Source: Apostichopus japonicus
Lineage: Eukaryota > Echinodermata > Holothuroidea > Aspidochirotida > Stichopodidae
Direction of reading: 5' to 3'
Length of the DNA stretch: 64,000 nucleotides
NCBI RefSeq assembly: GCF_037975245.1
Contig: NC_092564.1
Location: 19,728,484 to 19,792,483, forward strand
Part shown: in pieces, positions 12,701-24,100 of the stretch
Layout of the letters: each line of letters opens with the position of its first letter
Position numbering within the stretch: position 1 is the first letter of the stretch
Made by a program: the position numbers and the translations under genes
The notes under the pieces: model-generated
What the model saw: the letters and a program-made list of their open reading frames with translations, nothing else
Told to the model about the DNA's origin: nothing
The model's database searches: none

Positions 12701-13789
12701 ATGGCCATCATGATATTTTGACAACTAATTGTTTGTTTTCTTTTCATATTTTGCATATGTACTACATCGCTTTTGGAAGAAATATCATGCATATTAATGA
12801 ATGGTTGGGGCAGCTCTTTTGACTGTCTAGTTCTCAACACAAAATTCGTTAGCATACATTTATGATAATGAGCATCTGCACAATTGGTGTTCTTGTGTCT
12901 AATAGTTCAGGCAGGTCTATTTTTCCAAGTATCTCAACTGCAGGTGGAATCTTGAAAAAGCAATCATTCGAAAACATAGATTCCAAAAAAAATCGGTCAT
13001 ATCGTTGTGAAAGACAGGTTGGCAGGTCTAATGTCATATCTGTATTAAATTGCACAGCTATTGTTCACTACATGCTGTATCTTTATTGTATCAATGCTTT
13101 TTTTCTCAAAATTTACACAACCTCATTTTAATTTTCAGTGAAACTTACACAATATAATGTTAGTAGGTGTGTACTGGTCTGTGGAAAATCACAATTTAAA
13201 CCCATTCAAGCACTGTATTGCTGGCATGAGTCTTTTACAACCCACAGGTTGAATGCCAATATTGAAATGTTACAGTAGGAAGTTTATATTGATTCATTAA
13301 AATGACCTCTGATCAATTTTTTGGGGGCATATCTCACCTTGTATTGTTTGACTAGAAAACGACTGCACTGTTGATTTTAGTCAAGCAGTTGATTGATCTT
13401 TCACAGTTAATCATTTATGAGGGATTTCCTTCTTGTGTGTTATTCCCATGTAGAGAAAATGGACCTGTCAACTTTTCGACCTTTCATTGTCTTGGCTTGG
13501 CAATACATGTACAAAGAGTTGGCAATTCTTTCGGTATTGTCAACAACTATGAAATTCAAATGGCGAAATATTTAACGGCTTCTAGTCATGGGTTGCAAAT
13601 CAGTTCATGTGTAGGTTGACAACAGATATTTTACTTCCCAAAACTATTAAACTTGTAAAATGTGAAAACCAGAATGAAAACATTTCATGGTTCCTTGCTG
13701 CTGTTCATTAGTTCCATTCATAGGGAAATTTCTAACAAAGCCCTAATACAACAACAGTAATTTATGCTCACAAACTTTTGTTGCCAAAG
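12701..13789. other. Intergenic, nothing recognised
   Basis: AT-rich sequence with only short ORFs. No splice-linked coding segments, RNA genes or repeats were recognised. Confidence 0.4.
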
Positions 13790-16240
13790 TAATGCTAAGC
13801 CCTGATATCAATTGCAACACACATCAGTGTGTGAAGACTATCTACCATTATCATCATACCAAGTTTGATGAAATTCCGACTAGTAATAGTAGCCAAGTAA
13901 TTGCAATTTGGAGTATTTCACGTTTGACCCCATGACCTCATTAATATTCATGAAATGAGCACCAACATCAACAGGGATAATCTACTTACTATGGGCCACC
14001 CACTCACCAAGTATGGTAATGATTGGTCATTCCCTTGTTGAGTTATTGTGCATACAAACTTTTCATAACGAAATAATGCTAGCCCCCCCCCCTTATAAAC
14101 ATGCATGATATCAATTGCAACACACATCAGTGTGTGGAGACTATCTACCAATATCATCATACCAAGTTTGACAAAATTCCAATAAATAGTAGCTAAGTTA
14201 TTGCAACTTGGGAGTTTTTCACGTTTGACCTGTGACCTCATTAATATTATTTAACTTTGAACTTGTATAACTTCACACACGAAGGTCACATTGGGGTCAA
14301 CCTATTGACATTTATGATCAGAAGGCACCTTTGACATCTGAAAATAGCATCGAAACTGTAAAAACCCCCAAAACACGAAAAGGTCACCAGAGGTCAAATT
14401 GAGGTCAAGGGTCACCCAGCTGCGGGTTGACAAATGGATTACATTGAAGCAACTCCCAACCTTAACGGACAGTTCGTTCTCAAGTTATCACAAAAATACT
14501 AGTTTTTTATCATTAATTGACCTTTGATGACCTCGGATCACATGACCGTTAAGTTTGAAAATATTCCCCTATACCATTTGCAACTTGTCCCAAAATATCA
14601 ACCATGTCACACCTTGGAACTGAGAGTTATTGCATTAAATGTGTGAAAATTAACTTTGACCTCGTATAACTCCGCACACGAAGGTCACACGGGGGTCAAC
14701 CCATTGACATTTATGATCAGAAGGTACCTTTGACATCTGAAAATAGCATCGAAACTGTAAAAATCCCCAAAACATGAAAAGGTCACCAGAGGTCAAATTG
14801 AGGTCAAGGGTCACCCAGATGTGGGTCGACAATTGGACTAAATTGAAGCAACTCCCAACCCTAACGGACAATTCGTTCTCAAGTTATCGCAAAAATACTA
14901 GTTTTTTATCATTAATTGACCTTTGGTGACCTCGGATCACATGACCGTTAAGTTTCAAAATATTCCCCTATACCATTTGCAACTTGTCCCAAAATATCAA
15001 CCGTGTCACACCTTGGAACTGGGAATTATTGCACTAAATGTCTGAAAATTTACTTTGACCTCATAAAACTTCACACACAAAGGTCACCTGGGGTAAACCT
15101 ATTGACAATTTTGATTGTTGAGACGTGAATATAGCATCAAAACTGTAAGAATTCAAACATTTTCTTCTTTGCCCATTTTCTCACCGAAAATACTAGTTTT
15201 TTAACATTAATTGACCTTTGATGACCTCGGATCACATGACCGTTAAGTTTGAAAATATTCCTCTATACCATTTGCAACTTGTCCCAAAATATCAACCTTG
15301 TTACACCTTGGCCCTGGGAGTTATTGCATTAAATGTCTGAAAATTAACTTTGACCTTGTATAACTTTACACACAAAGGTCACCCGGGTGTCAACCCATTG
15401 ACATTTTTGATCGGAAGGTACCTTTGATATCCAAATCTAGCATCAAAACCAAACATTTTCTTTTTCGCCCGTTTTCTCCCAAACTAAGCACATTTTTTCT
15501 AATGTGACCTTTGACCTTTTGACCTTGGTTTCAAATGTAGTTTGATCTGCTGATTCCAAAAATCAACACGATAAGTCTGTACAGCCTTCCTAACTCTGAC
15601 CGAAAACTTTGACCCCATATAAGTTCGCACACAAAGGTCACACGGGGGTCAACCTATCGATATTTATGATCGGAAGGTACCTTTGACATCTGAAAATAGC
15701 ATCGAAACTGTAAAAATCCCCAAAACATGAAAAGGTCACCAGAGGTCAAATTGAGGTCAAGGGTCACCCAGATGTGGGTCAACAATTGGATTACACTGAA
15801 GCAACTCCCAACCCTAACGGACAATTCGTTCTCAAGTTATCGCAAAAATACTAGTTTTTTAACATTAATTGACCTTTGGTGACCTCAGATCACATGACCG
15901 TTAAGTTTCAAAATATTGCCCTAACCAGTTCACAACTTGTCCCAAAATATCAACCTTGTCGCACATTGGCACTGGGAGTTATTGCAGTTTTAGTATTTTG
16001 GGTTTTTGGACCATAACTGACCTTTGGTGACCTTTGTGGGCACCAAAAACAATAGGGTTCATCTACTCACTATGGACCACCCACCCACCAAGTTTGATCA
16101 TGATCAGTCAATCCCTTGTTGAGTTATCGTGCATACAAGCTTAAGCGTCACACACACACACACACACACACATACACACACACACACACACACACGCCAA
16201 CCTGAATACATAGGTTCCTTTGCTTTCAGCAAGGAACCAA
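13790..16240. repeat. Array of diverged repeats rich in AGGTCA/TGACCT words
   Basis: Two copies of a roughly 150-bp segment start at about 13797 and 14101 (shared ATCAATTGCAACACACATCA). They are followed by five diverged copies of a unit of up to 400 bp starting near 14252, 14650, 15050, 15345 and 15603; the last two steps are shorter through deletion. Units share ATTGACCTTTG, GATCACATGACCGTTAAGTT and AAGGTCACCAGAGGTCAAAT. A CCTTGTTGAGTTAT segment near 14031 recurs at 16115, just before the CA microsatellite. A short hairpin (GGTTCCTTTGC / GCAAGGAACC) closes the array at about 16212-16237. Confidence 0.8.
16149..16195. repeat. CA microsatellite
   Basis: Nearly perfect (CA)n of about 46 bp with one TA interruption, at the 3' edge of the 13.8-16.2 kb repeat array. 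Confidence 0.9.
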
Positions 16241-16402
16241 AAAGTCTTAAATTACCAGTAATAAAATACTTGCACTGCTATAAATTAAAACGAAATGTCT
16301 TCCTGTACAGAGCATTTTAAGTCTCCCCCAAAAAATTCCAGGATTTTGATACGGTTAGTCATCGACACTACCAGGAAATTGTCAGTTATGTCATATGAAT
16401 GC

Positions 16403-16433
<31 letters not shown>

Positions 16434-19400
16434 TTCATTCTTTGTATGTTCTTACACCATAGTAATATTCAGGTACCCATTTATAGTTTAATTGAAATAA
16501 TTCCAAACTGTTTGCTGTATGGGTTAGTAAGTCTTGTAAACAATTGCCTTAGATCATATATGGTGTCTTGTCTTGTAAATATGGTAAACTAATGGGGGGT
16601 AGGAGGCGGGGGAGGGGTTGGAGCAAAATGACTGAAAGTTGAAAGCACGCCTCTTTGTACTTTGAGCATATATCACACATGAAAATGCAAACCATACATT
16701 TGTGAAAGATGTATATGCCATCATTTCAAATATCACTTATGTTGTCCAAAGTGACTTTCATTTGTTAAAGTATGCTTTCCTAATGGCATGGTCAAACTAC
16801 ACCTCCCCCCCACCTCCCTCCCCCTCTCCACTCAATAAGATGAAATGAAGTACCTTTTAAAATGAGCTGTTCAACTAGTACTTTAGGCTAATCTAATTAA
16901 CCACAAACATTTGGCATAATTAAGATCCCAATTATGAACTTATTTAACCAAACCTATGAAGTGTCACTCCAAACAAACAGACCGTCCAACAGAGTGGTAA
17001 AATTATTCCATTAGATTTCTGGCAAGTTGACCACCCACTCACAAGTACATTTATTGGAGGCTCAAACAGAACCTGCTTCAACTAATCAAATTTTGAGCAT
17101 TGTTTGAAAAAGAGAAATGTCAACGATGAAGCTAATGAGAGGCATCGTGCTGGGTTTGGGACTTGGGAGGAACCTTTCTGAGGCAATACAGTTGCTGCTT
17201 CATAACACTCCGTTCTCACGTGGAACGGTTCTGCAGTGTCTCAAAGGAACAAAGAGAAATGGAATAACACCAAATTGAAAATTCTCAAACACTATGTTCT
17301 TTCTTCAGCATCCAACAATCTGAGATAATATAGTTTATACGGATGACATCATTCTCCAAGTAACACTGTTGACTTGCTCCAAGTTTAGAATTGCTAGAAC
17401 ACACCTAAAATAACCACTATAACATACCAATGGTGCCCAATTCAAATCTAATGTATAAAAAAAAAAAGAGGAAAAAACAAATCTCTTGTTCATAATTTAT
17501 AACCGAAATTCCCACCACGTCTTTATCATGATTACATACCACACACTGATTATTAAGTCTGTACCAACTTTTAATATGCACTCTACTAGGCACTACATCT
17601 TATAAACAACAGAGGTGAAACCAGAATGTGTTTTTTTCTTCTTCTTCCAGAGTCGAGTCTCAACGGTGCAGTTATTGAGAAACAGACGACTAGATGAACA
17701 CTTAGACGGACAATTTCCTTTGCGTTTAAATACAGATACAACTTACACATGCAGAACAGGAAGTTGATTAGTTCACAGGTTATACATATTGGAGCACCAC
17801 CCATGACAACAACAACAATAAACAAAAACAAAATAAGCTACACTTGGAGCAAGTCAACAAGTTTGACTTCAAATAATGGTTAATAATCTTAATTATCAAC
17901 ACTACAGCAAGTCAAATAAAATTGAATTTTGGAAAAAAAAAAAGAAGAAAAAGTTAACCCAAAACAGGTTATTCTTAATTTATAGATTAAATTGTACTTA
18001 CAGCATTAAAAAATGACACTGCAGGCATCCTGCCTATAGCAAAACATCATGTTAGGATAGTTAGACTAAGTCATTATTGATCATAATAGATAATATTGAT
18101 TAATGATACACACTTATCCAGTTGAAGTCTTTTTGTTGTTTTTCCCCTTGTAACTTTTGACTTTGCTGTTTGTATTGCGCTGTGTTCGGCTTTCCTTGTA
18201 CAGCAAAAAAAAAAAAAAAATAACAAACAGAATGGCTAGAGTTACAGGTTAATAATTGGATGGCAAAAAAAGAAAGAAAAAAAAAGCTATGTTGATTCTA
18301 GAAATGAAAGGAATATTCATATTGTTAACAATAATAACTAAGGACAAAGTATCTGAGGAGAACAGTTGTTTCTGTTTAGGCATTTCATAGACATTTGATG
18401 ATAGAAGGAATTAAGCTAAATCACACAGCATGACAAAGAGGAACCCAATTTTGTCATAGTTCCTTGTAGCAAAACAAATAGGACACACACACACTAAAAA
18501 GATACCAGTAGTCGAGTAAACCCAGACGCAAGAACAAGGTTCCTTCCCCCCCCCCCCCCCTTTCATATAGGAGTCGATTTGAGAGACTGGCATACCAATC
18601 TGTATAAATCTGTAATTACAGCACACATCCATCATTATCATAATACCCTAAACAAACTGTTTTTTAGATATTTTTTTTTTGGCCAATAACCTTAAATAGA
18701 TAATCAAGTCAAAAAAGTGGTTATATTTATTTAATATACATTGTTTCAAATATTCTTAGTGCTTTCTCTTAACCCTCTACTATAAGTTCCATTTCCAAAG
18801 AATCCATTCTAAAGTGCGCTGGTAGTAGAGCTAGCTGGTGGATACAGAACATCACAAATAAAATTAAAAAACAACAACAAAACTTGGATACTGGAAGGAA
18901 ATTTGAATTTAAAAAAAAAGACATTCATTAATGATCAAATGAGAATGTTTTTTCCAGAAACCCAAACTAGTGGTGAACATTGCACATGCCACCACTAAAA
19001 GTTTGTTTGTTTGTTGAATAGTACATAAAATGGGTGTCGGCTGCATTCCACATCATTGAGTAGGATCTGTGACAAGCTACCAGTACTTCAGTTCCTCTAT
19101 CAGCTTTGCCTAGAGTTCATCCACACAGTAAACATACACCACACTCAATGACTAGGTGTCTCTTGTGTTTGTGACAAAGTGCATATAGTATTTCTACAGA
19201 TTGGAAGCAATGATTTAATATAATAATAAAATGAAAGAAAATCAAAAGTTTTGAAAAAAAGGGTGAGTAATTTCTGTACTTCCCAGTAAATACAACATAA
19301 CGTCTGTGGTTAGGCATTCACAGAACAGAATAGCCAGTCTGCGGTCAAACACCCAGTGAGAAAAAGTTGCATGTAAACTTCTGTAATTGGATATTACAAG

Positions 19401-20756
19401 TTGACCGGTCTTTTTTAAGTGTACTGAGACACAGATATTCCAATACTTGTATTAGGTTCATCAGGTTTACTTTCATCGTAAGAGAGAATAGAGAATATCG
19501 TTTTGAATAATTTCTAACGTTGCCCCTTGAAAGTCAAGGAAACTATAGATATGTGCCCTTTGTTGATTTACGGCACTGTATCGTTCTCATTACAAGTGCA
19601 AACGAGTATGTTAACAGACAATTTCATACTGGATATTTCAAGCTGAACATTCTCTTCACGACAAACAGAAAGGAGTATGCGCCTAATTAATTTTCTTTCT
19701 TTCAGCACATTTGAAAACGACATTCTTATTTCTTTTCAATCAGCATGTAAAACTGAAGTACAATTTTTCTCATGCAAACTGGTCTAAAACAGGTACTGTA
19801 GGAACTTTATGATTTTCTTATTTATTTATATTCGTAAGAGTCATACGAACTGGAGATCTCACAGGTAGCATGTTTTAAAGAATTAATTCCGTTAACACTA
19901 GCTAATGGAAGTGAAAGGCAACACATGGCTATGACCCAATGCCTTATATTATAAACCCCTCATAAATGAAAGGAAGCAGGCTGAGAGAAATATAATCTTG
20001 GAGTAAACAACATCGAGTGGTTGTTTCGGCGAGAGAAGCGTCTAGAGATTCTTACAGTCACAGTCTTTAAAGTTTTTCTTCAATGAGAGGCGGGCTGTCC
20101 AGATGGTTGAACAAGAATTTCATGGTTATGAAACATGGAATTTACAAGTGCGTCTTGCTCACAGACGGAAGACACATGAACATTTCATATTCGGTTTCTC
20201 AGTTTTGGATAAGATTTTTAGAGCAGAATTTCAATGTACAGTAGGATAGGGAAGATGAGTTTAGATAGGCCGTCTTTATTTTACCAATTTGACTTTGTCT
20301 AAGATCTCGAGCAGGGTAGTGAAAAGCTTGATTCTTCTTGAAGGCAAGGTTATACTGTATGAAACAGTGACAATTCAGGAGAGTGAATGGGTACTAAGGA
20401 TCAACATTGGCCAATTAAGCACTTATTTTGAAGCATTCCGGTAGTATGTTGTAATGTGTGATGTGTAAAATATTTCAATTAGGTAGTAAGGTTGTGAGGT
20501 AAAGACAAATTAATTTTTTTAAATGAAATGATAATGTAGCTTTGCTGATTTTTAATTTACTCTTGATTTCAACAGTCAGCAACTTTTATTGTACACAAAT
20601 GACTAAGCTTTTACAACAGAATGAACTTGACAACAGGGAGCTTCAAACGAGGTTACTGCTCTATTGTGGGCAGTTCTGTAAGATGAATTTTTATACATAT
20701 ACATACACATGGGATATATACATATGCATTTATATACATATATATATCTATATATA

Positions 20757-20792
<36 letters not shown>

Positions 20793-21040
20793 CACATATA
20801 TATACACATATATATATATATATATATATACATATATATATACGTATATATATGTTGGAATATAAGGGGCTGTTTTGAATGGTGCAAGGGGCCATCATAC
20901 CATGTAAAAAAAGAACAAAAACACTAAAGTTTATGCAAACAAAATGCTTGAATGTTTCATAATTCTGTCACATCCAGATAAAAGGGTGTCTTTTTTCTAA
21001 ATAACGCTGCCAAGATGACTGCCTGACAGTTTGGTTGATA
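16241..21040. other. 3' flank and possible 3'UTR of the ZFAND gene; intergenic
   Basis: No coding exon is supported. Features are poly-A/poly-C tracts (for example 18546-18560) and a TA repeat near 20.75 kb. Candidate minus-strand AATAAA signals (TTTATT on +) are at 20585-20590 and 20275-20280, 0.45-0.77 kb past the ZFAND stop; a longer 3'UTR is possible. Confidence 0.4.
20690..20852. repeat. TA-rich microsatellite
   Basis: TATA/TACA dinucleotide tract. The ORFs on both strands that run through it encode only Ile/Tyr repeats and are artefacts. Confidence 0.9.
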
Positions 21041-21189
21041 TTACAATTTTTGTATTTTCTCCCCTACTACCACTGGATTATTTTTCCTTATTTCTTCCTT
21101 CCCGTGGGTGCGATAATCGAAGGAGCATTCATGTTTGTCTGAGTAGCGATGTATACTGCAATATAGACCACCACATCTACATTCAAAAC
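21041..21189 (-). CDS. ZFAND terminal exon with second half of AN1
   Basis: Acceptor TCGACAG precedes 21189; the split Gly codon joins to F-E-C-R-C-G-G, completing the AN1 ligand set. Ends at TAA (21043-21041) after the conserved C-terminal motif. Confidence 0.92.
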
Positions 21190-24100
21190 CTGTCGAGACA
21201 AAAAACAAAGAAAGCAAGGAATTATTATACATATATTAGCACAGAGGATCGAAGGTCAATTAATTCAATATTCCTTGACGTGGTGGTGGATGGACATATC
21301 ATCCATAGCCCATCTCAAGGTCATTTGATCTGGTGTGAAATTAGGCAGAACTTTAACCATTCTCGACCTGCACAGACTGAAGTAGTTCTACACAGAGGTT
21401 CATCAAGTTATTGGATAACAAAACACTTGCACTTCGCTGCAATATTATGGCATACAATTTTTTTTCATTCTACATTTGGTGAACTGTTAGATATGTAAGG
21501 GAAAGTCTGACAAAATTTTGCTGACGTAACAACATTTGTCCAAATTCCCTTACACGTACATATTTTTCTAAATTAGTAATCAGTCAAATAATTTACTACT
21601 ATAAAACGTTCTTACTGTACATGTACAGTCTGTGTACATTTCTAAAAGCAACAAGTAATTGAAAGAGTAATTTCCTCCTTGACAAAATTTCCTGTTTCAT
21701 ATCCATTTAAAGATAGCATTGTGAGGTACTTGTAGTATAGAAGCACACATCCCCAAATATTCTTAAATGTCATCCCCAAATACTCTATAATGATCTTTAT
21801 GCCTTAAGGTCATACTGTAGGTGTTACGTTTAGCTCAATGGAATTCAACATTTTGAGCAATAACAACTAAGTCTGCTATTCTCCACCATATGTATTGTTG
21901 GCCGACATAAAAGTTAAGAATGCAAAACAAAATATGAAACTTCTTGTTAAAAGTATAGATGAATTTTGCAAAATATAATAGCGAGTTGTTATCCTTTTTG
22001 CAGATTGTAACTAAAGCACAATTTTTTTTATTTTAATTCAATTTCAAATACTGTAATCATAAAGGCACTGTGATTAATGGGTTTGGTACAGTAGAACTTT
22101 CTTGTTGCATCGAAGCAACCAAACAGGTCGACTTCAGAGACAGCCACTACCGGACCTCTACCTCTACAAGTATATGCTGTGCACAAACTATGAGAGGTAC
22201 TGTATGTTAATGCAAATCACTACCTAAAAACACAGGGAACTCCAGTTAACCCATGGTATGAACACCCAGCAAAGTGCACTTTCAACAAATACCGTAGGCA
22301 GTGCATAGAGTTGCAAAACTTGGTTACATGACTGCTACAATGCCATCACTCAAAATGGCAGATCATCACAGACCCCTCCAGGTTTGATGTGCATGTGACT
22401 TATGATTTAGAAGCTTTGACCTTTCACATCTTGTGTTCATTAATATCATCTTAACATTTGACACTTTTCAACTATTTAATATTAATAATTTCCAAAATAA
22501 GTATCATCATAATGACATTTGATGTCAGATCTTTTGAGCCTCTTACATTGTACCTCATGGGGGCTTAACAGCCAACCCCCAGGCTTACACTTCCAAAATT
22601 TGAAGTCGATCAGGTTTGCCATTTAGGAGTAGTTTGCGACACACTTAGATGCATAGTGACCATAGACGTCCACCGATGTTTGGCGCTGACTAATATGACA
22701 TAATCGTTGACAGTCTGTTATCTTACATAGAGTGTGATGGTTTCAGTCCTTTTGTCACAGTTTTGCACTTTTGGTTTAAATGACCATTGACAGCACGTAC
22801 AGAGGCTTTACGGACAATTCACAAGCAATAACTCTGCAGTCTTAAACTATAAGGTTTATTGCCATAGTCAAGTACCACTTTTTGCCCCCCCCCCCCCAAA
22901 TTATCAACAAGTACAATATCCCATGCCCAGTTAACCACTGTACATAAAGCTGGATCTGGTTTGAACATGAGATACATATATCTTTAAGTCTTGATCGCTA
23001 CTTCCTTTGATGTACTAAACAACTTTCAAACAGCATTACAACAAACTGACAAGCATTCTGGGCACAGGAGTTTGCTCGACAAGTGCACAAAACGTCACAA
23101 GATCAACAGCAATGTACCCACCTAGCGTTGTGCGGGATCCCGGTAGTCAAGTGAATCCCGGTATCCCGATCCCGGTATTGACTAGTCCTGATCACAGTGC
23201 AATGTGTAACTACTACCGGTATCGGGAAAACAACCGGAACCTTATTACATTCGTTTCGGTATCATTCCCGGGAATCCCGGACATAAAAAAAATATCTACG
23301 TGTTACTATTTGAAATAAAGAAAAGAAAACATGTTTATTTCTGGTTTCTGTGTTCTTAGTTTGAATAATATCTGATCAATTTACATACTGGCCTAGACCT
23401 ATGTATTAACGAATCAATAACGGTTGTAGTTACGATACCGGGATTCATGTTGCAACACTACCAGTTGTTTGAAATCTGACTACTGCACAACGCTATACCC
23501 ACCTGTGAGACCGACTTTTTTGCGACATGTATGGCATCTGTTCCTTTTCTTTTTTCCCTTCTCCCCATCTGAACCACCGTCAGAGGAGGAATTTGATGTA
23601 GTTGGACTAGGAGATGGTTCTTTATCTGAATTTAAATCTTTACATGATGGTGATATGATAGCAGCGGCCATAGCCTTGGCTCCATCTGCGTCTAATTCTG
23701 TGTTCTGATTGATAGGGGTGGTGGGGATTAAGGAAGGTGTTGTCGTAGAGGCAGTTGAAACTGGCAAATCTGGGATACTAGATGGAATTCCGCCTGCAGA
23801 CATTCCAGGCGGTGTAGTTGCACTACTTGTGGCTGTGTGATTGAAAAGAAAAAAAATAATAATAATCCTTTAGACAAGTGATTTGAGTTACATTGATCAC
23901 TGGATGGTAAAACTAAATGTTAACAGAAATACTTATAAAATACTTGCAAGTCTCTTATGTGGGTTGTGCTGTGCATCTTCAACTTAAGGTCTAGAGTTAC
24001 TTTAAACAACATGATGCACAACAGAACTGAAACAAAGCAAAGCTGTTAATGCATTGAGGCAAACAAATGTATAAACACAACCCACATAAGAGTGCACAGC

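Noticed and set aside
13790-16240. Repeated units considered as a CRISPR array or tandem gene family
   Set aside because: Units are hundreds of bases long, diverged, without regular spacers or open frames, and this is animal DNA.
20542-20887. ORFs of about 100 codons through the TA repeat
   Set aside because: Translate to Ile/Tyr repeats from a dinucleotide microsatellite.
21031-21498. 155-codon plus-strand ORF over the ZFAND terminal exon
   Set aside because: Antisense to a certain AN1 exon, with no domain of its own.
23469-23708. 79-codon plus-strand ORF
   Set aside because: Antisense shadow of the ZFAND linker exon.
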